Shown here: positions 18,469 through 28,044 of the stretch, piece by piece
Layout of the letters: every line of letters starts with the position of its first letter
Position numbering within the stretch: position 1 is the first letter of the stretch
Origin: Prescottella agglutinans
GTDB lineage: Bacteria; Actinomycetota; Actinomycetes; Mycobacteriales; Mycobacteriaceae
NCBI RefSeq assembly: GCF_004011865.1
Contig: NZ_RKLP01000001.1
Location: 62,001-126,000, forward strand
Reading direction: 5' to 3'
DNA: 64,000 nt
Program-made: the position numbers and the translations under genes
The notes under the pieces: model-generated
Databases searched by the model: none
What the model was told of the DNA's origin: nothing
The model's input: only the letters and a program-made list of their open reading frames with translations

Positions 18469-18981
18469 CTACCCCACGTTCCGATGCAGCCAGGTGACTT
18501 CCGCCCCTTCGCCACCACTGCGGTAGGGCTCGAGCACGTCGTCCCAGGGGGTGCCCAGCGCATACTCGACGGCGGTCGCGAACTCGTCTCGCCCCTTCGC
18601 CAGCAGCGCGCGCAATTGCATCTCGCCGACCACGACGTCCCCGTTCGCGCTCATGGCACCGCGCCACAGTCCCAGTCCCGGCGCATGCCCGAATCGTTCG
18701 CCGTCGACGCCGTCGCTCGCGTTCTCCGTCACCTCGAAGTACAGCAGCGGCCACGCCCGCAGCGCGCCGGCCAACCGGGCCCCCGTACCTACCGGACCGG
18801 CCCAGTCACAGGTTGCCCGGAGTGTGCCGTCGGATGCGGGCTGCGCGGTCCAGCGCAGGTTGGGGCGGGCATCGAGAATCGAGGCGAGTGCCCACTCGAC
18901 GTGTGGACACACGGCCGCCGGCGACGAGTGGACGTAGATCACTCCGGTCGTCGCGTCCGCGAACTGGTTCAACGAGCGCAC
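18469..18981 (-). CDS. DUF3145 protein
   Basis: Soluble protein of 170 residues with the DUF3145 opening SLNQFADATTGVIYVHSSPA. The family is confined to actinobacteria and has no assigned function. The GTG at 18981 has GGAGGT seven bases upstream, which decides against the ATG at 19020. It lies convergent to accD6. Conserved Cys/His (AVCPHVEWA) and several Trp are visible, but no catalytic motif is recognised. Confidence 0.85.
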   Translation of the reverse strand: MRSLNQFADATTGVIYVHSSPAAVCPHVEWALASILDARPNLRWTAQPASDGTLRATCDWAGPVGTGARLAGALRAWPLLYFEVTENASDGVDGERFGHAPGLGLWRGAMSANGDVVVGEMQLRALLAKGRDEFATAVEYALGTPWDDVLEPYRSGGEGAEVTWLHRNVG

Positions 18982-19124
18982 TGCAACACCTCCAGCCTCG
19001 ACGAGGGACGTCTTCCCCAACGACCTCGCCCGGGAACTGGAGCCTCATGTGCCGCACCGCGACACACAGTGCATCAGTGTGCCCTGTGATGCCACTGTTA
19101 CGCCAGTGATAGCAGTAAATTGAT

Positions 19125-19946
19125 CTACCCGCGTGCCCGCAGCCCCTCCAGCACGGCGTCGCTGACCTCGGGCCACAGCGGCTTGGCCCAGTCGCCGAAG
19201 GCCCGGTCGGTGAGCACGACGCACGCCGCGTCGACCTGCGGATCGACCCAGAGGAATGTGCCGGACTGGCCGAAGTGTCCGTAGGTGTCCGACGAGTTGC
19301 CGACACCGGTCCAGTGGGGGCTCTTGCCGTCTCGGATCTCGAAGCCGAGACCCCAGTCGTTGGGGCGCTGCGGGCCGTATCCGGGGAGCAGGCCCGCCAG
19401 CCCCGGGAACTGCACGGTGGTGGCTTCGGCGTGGGTCTGGGGCGAGACCAGCGTGGGCCTCAGCAGTTCGGCGGCGAATCGACTCAGGTCGTCGACACTG
19501 GCCTGCGCACCGTGGCCGGCCGGCCCGACGAGCGCGGCCGTCGCCATCCCCAGCGGCGCGAACACGGCCTCGGCGACGTAGTCGGCGAAGGGAATGCCGC
19601 TCTCGGCCTCGACGAAGTCCGCCAGCACCTCGAAGCCGGCGCTGGAGTAGATGCGCTTGGCGCCCGGTTCGGCCTGCACCTTGTGTTCGCCGAACGCGAG
19701 GCCCGACGCGTGCGCCAGCAGGTGCCGCACCGTCGAACCAGGTGGACCGGCGGGCTGGTCCAGGTCGATCGCCCCCTCCTCGACCGCGACGAGGGCGGCG
19801 TACGCGCACAGCAGCTTCGTGACCGACGCGAGCGGGTAGACCCGCTGCCGGTCACCGAAATGCGCAACGCCTCGGCCACCGTCGTAGACGACGGCGGCCG
19901 AGGCGTTGTCCACCGGCCATTGCCCGATCCGATCGAGAGTCTGCAC
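19125..19946 (-). CDS. beta-lactamase-fold serine hydrolase
   Basis: Protein of 273 residues of the class C beta-lactamase/esterase (PBP4*) family. The nucleophile motif SVTK is in PLASVTKLLCAYA (about residues 41-44), with HASG and ASSAGFEVLADF further on. Members act as esterases, peptidases or penicillin-binding proteins. There is no signal peptide, so it is probably cytoplasmic. It lies on its own between the DUF3145 gene and the alcohol dehydrogenase gene on the same strand. Substrate unknown. Confidence 0.82.
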   Translation of the reverse strand: MQTLDRIGQWPVDNASAAVVYDGGRGVAHFGDRQRVYPLASVTKLLCAYAALVAVEEGAIDLDQPAGPPGSTVRHLLAHASGLAFGEHKVQAEPGAKRIYSSAGFEVLADFVEAESGIPFADYVAEAVFAPLGMATAALVGPAGHGAQASVDDLSRFAAELLRPTLVSPQTHAEATTVQFPGLAGLLPGYGPQRPNDWGLGFEIRDGKSPHWTGVGNSSDTYGHFGQSGTFLWVDPQVDAACVVLTDRAFGDWAKPLWPEVSDAVLEGLRARG

Positions 19947-19980
19947 CCGATCAGATTACGAGAGATGCCCGATCGGCGAT

Positions 19981-21108
19981 TTACCAGTCCGCTTCGGTGT
20001 AGCGGATGACGCCGCGGATGTTCTTGTTGTCGAGCATGTCCTGGTAGCCCTCGTTGACCTGCTCGAGCGAGTAGGTGTTGGTGACCATGTCCTCGAGGTT
20101 GAGCAGACCGGCGCGGTACAGGTTCAGCAGGTTCGGGATGTCCACGCGGGCGTTGCAGCCACCGAAGATGTTGCCCTTGAGGTCCTTCTGCAGCATCGAG
20201 AGCAGGAACGAGTTGAGCTTGACGTCCATGTCGGCCATGTGACCCATGGCGGTGACGACGCAGCGACCGTTCTTCGCGGTGAGCGTGAGGGCCGGGTCGA
20301 CGTACTCACCCTTCATCTCACCGACCGTGATGATCGTCTTCTGGCACATGCGACCCCACGTGATCTCCATGATCGGGACGATCGCCTCTTCCATCGACGG
20401 GAAGGCGTGCGTGGCACCGAACTTGAGCGCCTGCTCCCGCTTGAACTGCGACGGGTCGATCGCGAACACGTGGCGCGCGCCCGACGCGACGGCGCCCTGC
20501 AGCGCGCTCATGCCGACACCGCCGACACCGATGATCGCGACCGAGTCACCCGGCTTGACCTCGGCGATGTTCGTCGCCGAACCCCAACCGGTGGGGACGC
20601 CGCAGCCGACGAGGGCCGCGAGCTCGAACGGGATGTCCTTCTCGATCTTCACGACGGAGGACTCGTGCACCGTCATGTAGGGCGAGAACGTGCCCAGCAG
20701 GCACATCGGGATCACGTTCTCGCCGCGGGCCTGGATGCGGTAGGTGCCGTCGGCAATGGCCTGACCGCTGAGCAGCCCCATGCCGAGGTCGCACAGGTTC
20801 GAGTGGCCCGAGGAACACGACGGACAGCGTCCACACGCCGGGATGAACGAGAGCACGACGTGGTCGCCGACCTCGAGATCCTTGACGCCCTCGCCGACCT
20901 TGGTGATCACGCCGGCGCCCTCGTGGCCGCCCATCGCGGGGTAGGACGGCATCGGCGTCGCACCGGTGACGATGTGGTGGTCGGAGTGGCACATGCCGGC
21001 GGCTTCCATGCGGATCTGCACCTCGCCGGCGACCGGGTCACCGAGTTCGATCTCCTCGACCGACCACTTCTCGTTGACGCCCCACAGCAACGCGCCCTTG
21101 GTCTTCAT
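19981..21108 (-). CDS. NDMA-dependent alcohol dehydrogenase
   Basis: Zinc alcohol dehydrogenase of 375 residues of the group with tightly bound NAD(H) that can be assayed with N,N-dimethyl-4-nitrosoaniline; relatives include the Amycolatopsis and Rhodococcus enzymes. Catalytic zinc ligands lie in AGMCHSDHH, GGHEGAGV and VGCGVPTGWGSA; the structural zinc ligands are in ACGRCPSCSSGHSNLC. The Rossmann loop is GVGGVGMSA. The ATG at 21108 (MKTKGALLWG) has AGGGCGG upstream. It oxidises primary alcohols or aldehyde hydrates; the physiological substrate is not evident. Confidence 0.92.
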   Translation of the reverse strand: MKTKGALLWGVNEKWSVEEIELGDPVAGEVQIRMEAAGMCHSDHHIVTGATPMPSYPAMGGHEGAGVITKVGEGVKDLEVGDHVVLSFIPACGRCPSCSSGHSNLCDLGMGLLSGQAIADGTYRIQARGENVIPMCLLGTFSPYMTVHESSVVKIEKDIPFELAALVGCGVPTGWGSATNIAEVKPGDSVAIIGVGGVGMSALQGAVASGARHVFAIDPSQFKREQALKFGATHAFPSMEEAIVPIMEITWGRMCQKTIITVGEMKGEYVDPALTLTAKNGRCVVTAMGHMADMDVKLNSFLLSMLQKDLKGNIFGGCNARVDIPNLLNLYRAGLLNLEDMVTNTYSLEQVNEGYQDMLDNKNIRGVIRYTEADW

Positions 21109-21614
21109 TGCAACCGCCCTTCCATACCTGACTACCGGTGGCTGTGACGATAGCCACAAATCTTTCAAATTGAAACATGTTCTAGGTGCTCGAAAGCTGG
21201 GCGGTCATTTCGACGGGAGGTTTGCGCAGGTCACGGCGCTGCAATGCAAACAGGCTCCTTGGCCGGTCGACCGTTCGGACCGCCGTCTGGACAGTTGTCC
21301 TCGGCGTGTCGCCGCGCCGCCTCACGCGTCCGGGCATCCGTCACGGCGGCGCCGCCGGGTCCGGTTCCCAGTAGTGCTCGATGGATCCGGAGGGGTCGTC
21401 GATCGACCTCGGCGACGGATGTCTGTCGTTGGCCGCCCCGTTCCACACCCGGCGACAGCGGGGTGCGGGCGGTACCGCGCCCTGCTGCGGGTTTTCGGGC
21501 CTACCCAGGACGAACTCCTCTGGCGCATAGGGGCGTTCTCCCCTACCTCCGGTGGGCCTATCGGGGGCAAGGTCGTAGGCAGAATGGATTTCGATGTTCG
21601 ACCCGGGGAGGGGC
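21109..21614. other. 506-base region without a convincing gene
   Basis: Upstream region of the alcohol dehydrogenase gene. It begins with an AT-rich patch containing the small dyad TTTCAA-A-TTGAAA (21165-21177) that could carry the dehydrogenase promoter. Beyond it, frames are open on both strands, but none shows protein-like composition or a ribosome site until the GGGGAGGGG before 21615. Confidence 0.6.
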
Positions 21615-21932
21615 GTGAAGAGGTTCCTGCCGTATTTCTCGTGCGCAGCAAGGGCCGAGAGGGTGTATCACGTGTTCGCGGACTGCCCGGTCGGCGTGGA
21701 GATCCCGAAAGCGCATCGCCGACCCGGCGTCGGTCCGGGCGGCGATCTGTACCAGAAGTGCGAGCATTGCCAGGGCTGGGACGCCGAACGGGACCGTCGA
21801 CAGGCTGAGCGTCGTGCGCAGCGGGAACCCGAGTGGGCCCTCGGGTTCCCGGCCCCGACGAACCGCGATCGAGGCCAGGCCCAGGCCGCGGACGACCACC
21901 GCGAACCAAGTGATCCCGAGCCGACGCGCTGA
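21615..21932 (+). CDS. small protein with a Cys-x2-Cys motif
   Basis: I do not recognise a named family. The frame encodes 105 residues. VYHVFADCPVGVEIPKAHRR followed by YQKCEHCQGW holds three Cys that could bind metal with a His, and the C-terminal half is a charged Arg/Glu-rich tail. The GTG at 21615 has GGAGGGG just upstream, which is the main support for the start; an ATG at 21594 is in frame. Protein-like composition in the first 60 residues argues that it is real. It may be a small nucleic-acid-binding protein (weak inference). Confidence 0.5.
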   Translation: MKRFLPYFSCAARAERVYHVFADCPVGVEIPKAHRRPGVGPGGDLYQKCEHCQGWDAERDRRQAERRAQREPEWALGFPAPTNRDRGQAQAADDHREPSDPEPTR

Positions 21933-22179
21933 GGGACCACGGGAGGGGTACGCCCGGAGGCCGGGACAGGCCGTCCCGACCCGCGGAGAAGCCAATACTC
22001 TTGCCGCTCAGGTGAAATCGTCGTTTGGCGGCGCGCCGGCGACGTCATGCGCACTCGCCTCGCACGTACCGTATCGATGCCGACACGGCTCCGATGTCGA
22101 TGTCCCGCGTGCGGGGCGCCGCCGGGCCGCATCGCGATTGCCTCAGCGTGACCGGACGGGCGACGACCACCGAGTGATG

Positions 22180-22253
22180 TGGGGCGGGCGGGGCTCGAAC
22201 CCGCGACCAATGGATTATGAGTCCACGGCTCTAACCGACTGAGCTACCGCCCC
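22180..22253 (-). tRNA. tRNA with CAT anticodon (Met or Ile2)
   Basis: 74-base cloverleaf on the minus strand. Acceptor GGGGCGG pairs with CCGCCCC, discriminator A. The D arm is GCTC/GAGC, the anticodon loop CTCATAA gives CAT, and the T loop is TTCGAGC. CCA is not encoded. It has an elongator-type structure (the first acceptor pair is matched), so it is not initiator tRNA. Whether it is elongator Met or lysidine-modified Ile2 cannot be decided by eye. Confidence 0.9.
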
Positions 22254-22422
22254 GTGCCGCGGCGAGAAACGCCGACAGCGGAATCGTACCGCCCGTATTC
22301 GACAGTTCCCGCCCGCGGGGTCGCGTATGTCGTGCGGAAGTCCGGGACTGTCGGTGGCTCGCAGCAGACTGACGGGCAGCGCCGGCGAGCACCGAGCTCC
22401 GGCGACAGCCGAAGGACCGTGA

Positions 22423-23109
22423 ATGAGTAACTGGACCACCCGACCGATCTGCGCGTTCGATCTGGAAACCACTGGCCGAGATCCGCTCTCGGCGCGCATC
22501 GTGACCGCGTGTGTCGTCACCGTCGACGGCGACGGGCCTCGGCCGCGCAACTGGATGGTCGATCCGGGGGTCGAGATCCCTGCGGGCGCAAGTGCCATAC
22601 ACGGCATTTCCACGGCCCACGCCCGCGAGCACGGCCAGAACTACGCCTCGGGGTACCGGGAGATCCGGGAGGCCCTCACGGAGGCATGGGAGGCGGGTTA
22701 CGCCGTCGTCGCCTTCAACGCCGCGTACGACCTCACCGTGATGGACGCCGAGGGGCGCCGCCTCGGCTTCGGTCCGCTACACGACTACGGACTGGTCCTG
22801 GACCCGTACGTGATCGATCGCGAGGTGGATCCCCGGCGCCGGGGCAAGCGCACGCTCGGCGCCCTGTGCGAGCACTACGGGATCGATCTCGGCTCCGCGC
22901 ACCAGGCGGAGGCGGATGCCCTCGCCGCGGCCGAGTTGGCGCGCCTACTCCCCCAACGGTTCCCGCACCTCGCGGATCTCGACGACATGATGGCCAGCCA
23001 GACGACGTGGCACGCCGAACGCCAGCGCGACTTCCTCGAGTACCTGCGGCGCGAGGGCCGGGACACCTCCGACGTCGACGGCCGCTGGCCGATCCGCACC
23101 GCGGCCTGA
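22423..23109 (+). CDS. DEDDh 3'-5' exonuclease (DnaQ-like)
   Basis: Nuclease of 228 residues with the RNase T/DnaQ fold. Exo I is FDLETTGRDP (Asp and Glu near residues 11-13), Exo II is in VVAFNAAYDLTVMD, and Exo III is SAHQAEADALAAAEL (His and Asp). It may act in DNA proofreading, repair or RNA trimming; it is not the oligoribonuclease Orn, which is shorter and differs in sequence. The ATG at 22423 gives the normal fold start. It lies divergent from the CAT tRNA. Confidence 0.85.
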   Translation: MSNWTTRPICAFDLETTGRDPLSARIVTACVVTVDGDGPRPRNWMVDPGVEIPAGASAIHGISTAHAREHGQNYASGYREIREALTEAWEAGYAVVAFNAAYDLTVMDAEGRRLGFGPLHDYGLVLDPYVIDREVDPRRRGKRTLGALCEHYGIDLGSAHQAEADALAAAELARLLPQRFPHLADLDDMMASQTTWHAERQRDFLEYLRREGRDTSDVDGRWPIRTAA

Positions 23110-23116
23110 CACGCGG

Positions 23117-23137
23117 GCGGGCCGGACACCGGCCCGC
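23117..23137 (+). terminator. short GC hairpin after the exonuclease gene
   Basis: A 9-bp perfect stem GCGGGCCGG/CCGGCCCGC with loop ACA, beginning eight bases after the stop codon. No T tract follows. Confidence 0.6.
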
Positions 23138-23289
23138 TCCTGTCAGGACGGGATCCTGATCGTCGCCTCCCTGCCGATCCTCGGGTCGCTCGTGTGGTTC
23201 ACGCTCGGGAGCAGGCCCGCCGTGCGTGGCAGTCCCGACCGTTCCTAGCGGCCTCACGGTCGTCCGGAACGGCCGGACGACACACACCA

Positions 23290-23330
23290 CAAAACAATGA
23301 AGGCCCCCACCCGTGAGGGTGGGGGCCTTC
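23290..23330 (-). terminator. intrinsic terminator after tRNA-Asn
   Basis: A 14-bp perfect stem (23299-23312 with 23317-23330) with loop GTGA, followed on the minus strand by TTGTTTTG. It lies nine bases past the tRNA 3' end. Confidence 0.88.
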
Positions 23331-23338
23331 CTTGGGAG

Positions 23339-23411
23339 CTCCCCCGGCTGGACTCGAACCAGCAACCGTTCGATTAACAGTCGAATGCTCTGCCAATTGA
23401 GCTACAGGGGA
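23339..23411 (-). tRNA. tRNA-Asn (anticodon GTT)
   Basis: 73-base cloverleaf on the minus strand. Acceptor TCCCCTG pairs with CGGGGGA, discriminator G. The anticodon stem TTCGA/TCGAA encloses loop CTGTTAA with anticodon GTT, and the T loop is TTCGAGT. CCA is not encoded. A strong terminator follows. Confidence 0.95.
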
Positions 23412-23547
23412 TTGTCCTGCTCGGCGCTGCCCTTTCCGGCGGCGCCTGAGAAACTGTAGCCCATACCCCCACCCAAGTACCAAATCGCCTGACCAGAGCC
23501 CGATCGTGCAGGATGTACACAGGCACTTCGACGGGAGGAATCCGGAA

Positions 23548-23796
23548 ATGTTGCGGTTGTTGGTAGGCGTTGCGGCGGGCTACGTCCTGGGCACCCGGGC
23601 CGGGCGGGCCCGGTACGAACAGATCAGCAAGGCCGCCAAGGCCGTGGCGACCAGTCCTGCCACCAAGAAGGCGATCGAGGTGGGCCGACAGAAACTGTCG
23701 GATTCGCTCAACACGCAGCCGAAGCTCGAACCGATGAAGCCGATCGACGAGCAGACGACGATCCTGGTCCCCCAGGACCAGTTGCGCCGGAAGTAG
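23548..23796 (+). CDS. small YtxH-like membrane-anchored protein
   Basis: Protein of 82 residues. One hydrophobic segment with the GYVLGTRAGRARYEQ pattern at residues 1-25 is typical of short YtxH-like stress/envelope proteins of actinobacteria. The rest is a basic amphipathic helix with a polar tail. The ATG at 23548 has GGAGGA nine bases upstream. It lies tail-to-tail with dnaG. Its function is unknown. Confidence 0.8.
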   Translation: MLRLLVGVAAGYVLGTRAGRARYEQISKAAKAVATSPATKKAIEVGRQKLSDSLNTQPKLEPMKPIDEQTTILVPQDQLRRK

Positions 23797-23814
23797 CGCC
23801 GCCGGAGGCGAGGG

Positions 23815-25743
23815 TCAGGCGATGCCCTCGCCGCTGGTGTCGCCGATGGCCTGGTCGAGCAGGCTGCGGCGGTACTGCTCGAGGGCCACGAGATCGCCCA
23901 GCAGGGAATGGAACTCGTCGGAGTCCGTGGTCGGCGAGATGCGCTGCAGCTTGGACTTGAGTTCGGCCACCTGCTCACCGACCCACACCTCCTGCAGTCG
24001 GGCCAGCACGCCCCGGATGTAGCGGGGCGCGGTGTCGTCGTCGGCGGGCAGCGGTTCCACCGCGAGTTCCATCACGATCGACTGCACGACGAGGTCGCCG
24101 GCGGCGCGGCCGACGGCGTCGACCCATTCGGCCCCGCCGAGCCCCGACGAGGTTCCGCCCGCGGCGCCGACCGCTTCGCGCACCGCGACGTAGGCCGGGT
24201 GTGTGAAGGTCTCGGGCGGGAGCGAGTCGAAGACGGTGCCGGCGATCGCGGGGTACTGCAGCGCCGCCTTGAGCGCGTCCCGCTGCGGCCACAGCGCCGG
24301 ATCGTTCGGCCGCGGCCGTGACACCCCCGGCGCCGGACTCGGCGCCGAGGCTGCGGGCGCGACCGCGACGGGACGGCGCTTGGTCGGCGCGGATCCCCCG
24401 CCGCGCGCGAACTTGCGCGCCTCGTCCCGGACCCGGCGGCGCACCGTCGGGATGTCGTCCCATCCGACCCACCCCGACAACTGCACGGCGTACTGATCGC
24501 GCAGCGTCGACTCCTTGATCCGCGCCACCACCGGGACCGTGCGCCGCAGGGCCTCGACACGGCCCTCCGCGGTGTCCAGATCATGTTCGGCGAGAAGCGA
24601 TTTGACGACGAACTCGAACATCGGGGTGCGCCGGGCGACGAGGTCGCGGACGGCCGCGTCACCCGACTGCTGGCGCAGCTCGCACGGATCCATCCCGTCC
24701 GGCGCGATCGCCACGAACGTCTGTCCGGCCATCTTCTGGTCGCCCTCGAACGCCTTCATCGCGGCCGCCTGGCCGGCGGCGTCGCCGTCGAAGGTGTAGA
24801 TCACCTCACCGCGGAAATAGCTGTCGTCCATCAACAGTCGGCGCAGCATCGCGAGATGTTCGTCACCGAACGCGGTGCCGCACGACGCGACCGCGGTCTT
24901 CACGCCGGCCAGGTGCATCGCCATGACGTCGGTATAGCCCTCGACGACGACGGCCTGGTGCCCCTTGGCGATCTCGCGCTTGGCCAGATCGAGCCCGAAC
25001 AGAACGTTCGACTTCTTGTACAGGATGGTCTCGGGGGTGTTGACGTACTTGCCGGGCATGGTGTCGTCGTCGAACAGCTTGCGGGCGCCGAAGCCGATGA
25101 CGTCGCCCGCGAGATTGCGGATGGGCCACAGCAGCCGCCGATGGAACCGGTCGATCGGTCCGCGTCGGCCCTCCTTCGACAGGCCCGCGGCCTCGAGTTC
25201 CTTCGCGTCGAAGCCCTTGGCCATCAGGTGCTTGGTGAGGGTGTCCCAGCCGTCCGGGGCGTAGCCGCAGCCGAACTGGGCGGCCGCGGCGGCGTCGAAG
25301 TTGCGTTCGGTGAGGTAGTCGCGGGCGGCCTGCGCGTCGGGTTCCTTCAGCCGGGCCGCGTAGAACTCCTGCGCGGCGGCGTTCGCGGCCACCAGCCGCG
25401 CCCGGGTGCCGCGGTCGCGCTGGACCGACGGCCCACCGCCCTCGTAGGAGATCTGGTAGCTGATGCGGTCGGCGAGCTGCTCGACGGCCTCGACGAAGCT
25501 GACGTGCTCGATCTTCTGCAGGAACGAGTAGACGTCGCCGCCCTCGCCGCAGCCGAAGCAGTGGAAGTGTCCGTGGTTGGGCCGCACGTGGAACGACGGC
25601 GACTTCTCGTCGTGGAAGGGGCACAGCCCCTTCATGGAGTCGCCGCCCGCGCGCTTGAGCGAGACGTACTCGCCGACGATGTCCTCGATCCGGGTGCGCT
25701 CGCGAACGGCCGCGATGTCTCTGTCAGGAATTCGGCCGGCCAC
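23815..25743 (-). CDS. dnaG: DNA primase
   Basis: Makes RNA primers at the replication fork. The 642-residue protein has, in order, the CHC2 zinc-binding domain (CPFHDEKSPSF then FHCFGCGEGGD, about residues 41-68), the RNA polymerase core with the TOPRIM motif VVVEGYTDVMAMH (about 265-277) and FDGDAAGQAA, and a C-terminal helicase-binding region after a Pro-rich linker. Family start MAGRIPDRDI is kept. It is followed upstream by dgt, as in Rv2343c-Rv2344c. Confidence 0.96.
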   Translation of the reverse strand: MAGRIPDRDIAAVRERTRIEDIVGEYVSLKRAGGDSMKGLCPFHDEKSPSFHVRPNHGHFHCFGCGEGGDVYSFLQKIEHVSFVEAVEQLADRISYQISYEGGGPSVQRDRGTRARLVAANAAAQEFYAARLKEPDAQAARDYLTERNFDAAAAAQFGCGYAPDGWDTLTKHLMAKGFDAKELEAAGLSKEGRRGPIDRFHRRLLWPIRNLAGDVIGFGARKLFDDDTMPGKYVNTPETILYKKSNVLFGLDLAKREIAKGHQAVVVEGYTDVMAMHLAGVKTAVASCGTAFGDEHLAMLRRLLMDDSYFRGEVIYTFDGDAAGQAAAMKAFEGDQKMAGQTFVAIAPDGMDPCELRQQSGDAAVRDLVARRTPMFEFVVKSLLAEHDLDTAEGRVEALRRTVPVVARIKESTLRDQYAVQLSGWVGWDDIPTVRRRVRDEARKFARGGGSAPTKRRPVAVAPAASAPSPAPGVSRPRPNDPALWPQRDALKAALQYPAIAGTVFDSLPPETFTHPAYVAVREAVGAAGGTSSGLGGAEWVDAVGRAAGDLVVQSIVMELAVEPLPADDDTAPRYIRGVLARLQEVWVGEQVAELKSKLQRISPTTDSDEFHSLLGDLVALEQYRRSLLDQAIGDTSGEGIA

Positions 25744-25824
25744 CTCGACAGTCTAGGCGCTCCGCACCCGTGCGCCTTTCTGGTAGCCCACACCACCGAA
25801 AAGGCGCACGGGCAGCCCCGCTGC

Positions 25825-27114
25825 CTACCCCCAGCTGGCCTGGGCCCCGAGGCTCTGCTTGTCGATCCGCTCGAGTCGGCTCTCGGTGCACGAGGCGATC
25901 TGGTCGACGATCACGCGCACCCGGGCGGCGTCGTCGTCCGCCGCGTTCCAGGCCGGCAGAAACAGCGGGTCCAGCCCGGCCGGTGCGGTCCGCAGCAGCC
26001 ACTCCGCCACCCGGTGGACCCGGTCCCGCTGCCGATCCTGACGATTCTTGTGACCGTCGTCGGACATCACGTAGTGCAGCGCCACGGTCTTGAGCAGCGC
26101 CACCTCCGCCGCCACGATCGGCGGGACCTCGAGGTCCGCCTGGTAGCGCGCGAGCGGTCCGGGACCGGTGACGGCCCGGGTGCCGCTCACCGCGGCGGAC
26201 GCGAACCGGCCCACCAGTTCGCTGGTGAGGTTCTTCAGCGCCACCGAACTGCTCAGGGTGCCGTCGTAGTCCCCGACCGCGGCCACGACCGGCAGCCGCG
26301 ACAGTCGGTCGGCCGCCTCGACCAACTCGTCGACGATCAGGCCCCCGAACTGGGCGGCCCCCAATTCGGCGAGCGCCCGCACCTCCACCGGGTCGGCCAG
26401 CACGCGCAGGTCGATGCGGCCGGCGATCACGCCGTCCTCGACGTCGTGGACCGAGTACGCGACGTCGTCGGCCCAGTCCATCACCTGTGATTCCAGACAC
26501 TTGCGCCCGTCGGGGGCGCCGGCGCGCACCCACGCGAGCACGTCCGCGTCGTCGTCGTACGCGCCGAACTTCGCGCCGGGCGCGGGGCGCGTCCACGGGT
26601 ACTTGATCGCGGCGTCGAGCGAGGCCCGGGTCAGGTTGAGCCCGACGCTGCGACCCTGGGAATCGAGAACCTTCGGCTCGAGGCTCGTGAGGATGCGCAG
26701 GTTCTGCGCGTTCCCCTCGAAGCCGCCGCACTTCTCGGCGACCTCGTCGAGGGCCGTCTCCCCGTTGTGGCCGTACGGCGGGTGACCGATGTCGTGGGCC
26801 AGGCCGGCGAGGTCGACCAGATCCGGGTCGAGGCCCAGCCCGTCGGCGATGCCGCGGCCGATCTGCGCCACCTCGATCGAGTGGGTGAGCCGGGTGCGCG
26901 GGGTGTCGCCGTCGCGCGGACCGACGACCTGGGTCTTGTCGGCCAACCGCCGCAGCGCCGCCGAGTGCTGCACGCGCGCCCGGTCGCGGGAGAACGCCGA
27001 TCGGTGCTGGGAGGCCTCCGCCGTCGGCACCAGCCCCGCCGTCTTGGGTGGCTCGGGCACCCGCCGTTCCAGATCGTGCGCGGTGTAGCCCGCGCGTGCC
27101 GCCGGACCGGTCAC
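25825..27114 (-). CDS. dgt: deoxyguanosinetriphosphate triphosphohydrolase-like protein
   Basis: HD-domain dNTPase of 429 residues that splits dGTP (or other dNTPs) to the nucleoside and triphosphate. The HD metal motif is in [16 protein letters not shown] (about residues 110-125), preceded by [15 protein letters not shown] and followed by [15 protein letters not shown] with the distal Asp. The GTG at 27114 overlaps the stop of the DUF218 gene (GTGA). It matches Rv2344c and sits directly upstream of dnaG in transcription order, linking nucleotide pools with replication. Confidence 0.93.
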   Translation of the reverse strand: MTGPAARAGYTAHDLERRVPEPPKTAGLVPTAEASQHRSAFSRDRARVQHSAALRRLADKTQVVGPRDGDTPRTRLTHSIEVAQIGRGIADGLGLDPDLVDLAGLAHDIGHPPYGHNGETALDEVAEKCGGFEGNAQNLRILTSLEPKVLDSQGRSVGLNLTRASLDAAIKYPWTRPAPGAKFGAYDDDADVLAWVRAGAPDGRKCLESQVMDWADDVAYSVHDVEDGVIAGRIDLRVLADPVEVRALAELGAAQFGGLIVDELVEAADRLSRLPVVAAVGDYDGTLSSSVALKNLTSELVGRFASAAVSGTRAVTGPGPLARYQADLEVPPIVAAEVALLKTVALHYVMSDDGHKNRQDRQRDRVHRVAEWLLRTAPAGLDPLFLPAWNAADDDAARVRVIVDQIASCTESRLERIDKQSLGAQASWG

Positions 27115-27806
27115 TGTCCCGCCGTGTACGGGAAGTCCGCGGAGAAGTGGGTGAGCTGATACCACAGCAAAGCGCCTGTCTCCCTGGTGATTCCGTGCAG
27201 CTGCGATTCGCGGGTGAGGACCGCGGGGCCCTGCCGGGTCGGCGCCGTCCACGCCTCGATGCCGGCGTCGCGCGCCATCGTCCGGGTCCGCAGCGAATGC
27301 CACGGGTCGCTCACGAGCGCCGCCGAACGCATCCCCTGCTGCCCCATCTCGCGGGCGACGGCCTCGATGCTGAGCAGGGTGTCCGAGCCCTCCTCGACCG
27401 CGGTGATCGCGTCCGCGGGCACACCCTCGTCGATCAGGAAGTTCTTGCCCGACGCGGCCTCGGTGTACTCGTCGCCCTCCTGCTTGCCACCGACCGTGAT
27501 GATGGCCGGGGCCACGCCCTGCTCGTACAGCTGGCGGGCCTGATCCAGTCGGGCCCCGAACACCGACGACGGCGTCCCCGCGTACTGCGCCGCCCCAAGC
27601 ACGACGATCGCGTCGGCCGGGGTGGTGTCGTTGATGCGCGCGACCTGCCAGACCCGGACCGCGGTTCCGCCGACGAGCACGACGCCGATCAGGATCGTGC
27701 CCAGTACCAGTCGGCTGACCCAACGTCCGACCGCGGCACCGAACGAGCGGCGCGGCGCGGGACGTGGGTACAGCTCCGGCGGGTCGTAGCTGGGCGCGGT
27801 ACTCAC
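27111..27806 (-). CDS. YdcF-like DUF218 membrane protein
   Basis: Protein of 231 residues with a Pro-rich cytoplasmic N terminus, one membrane helix (about residues 33-52) and an extracytoplasmic DUF218 domain: [17 protein letters not shown], then [15 protein letters not shown] and [12 protein letters not shown]. The family includes YdcF and the SanA-type envelope proteins and has been linked to cell-wall metabolism, without a firm reaction. The GTG at 27806 has no clear ribosome site and might be read from a leaderless transcript. Its stop overlaps the dgt start. Confidence 0.85.
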   Translation of the reverse strand: MSTAPSYDPPELYPRPAPRRSFGAAVGRWVSRLVLGTILIGVVLVGGTAVRVWQVARINDTTPADAIVVLGAAQYAGTPSSVFGARLDQARQLYEQGVAPAIITVGGKQEGDEYTEAASGKNFLIDEGVPADAITAVEEGSDTLLSIEAVAREMGQQGMRSAALVSDPWHSLRTRTMARDAGIEAWTAPTRQGPAVLTRESQLHGITRETGALLWYQLTHFSADFPYTAGQ

Positions 27807-27987
27807 TCCCCGATTCTGCACTACACCCCTCCCCGTACGCGGTGTGCGGCGCCGTCCCGACAAGTACAACGCCATGGGCCCACTACACGCGGGCCACTCG
27901 CAAGACCGCGCCGCGGCCCGATCGGTCGGCGTCGAATGGTGTTCGAGCACCTCCACAGACAGCCCCGACACTACCGAAGACCTCAAA

Positions 27988-28026
27988 CCACTGCCCCCAC
28001 ACCCGAACCGGGTGCAGGGGCAGTGG
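27988..28026 (-). terminator. hairpin after the small exported protein gene
   Basis: A 10-bp stem, a 2x2 internal loop and a further 5-bp stem around loop GAACC, starting 18 bases past the stop of the gene at 28045. The minus strand continues GGTTTGAGG. Confidence 0.7.
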
Positions 28027-28044
28027 GCGGCTCAGCTCAGCCGA

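Noticed and set aside
21322-21909. Minus-strand 195-codon open frame
   Set aside because: Arg/Pro/Thr-rich translation without hydrophobic core and no ribosome site; it overlaps the better-supported small plus-strand gene.
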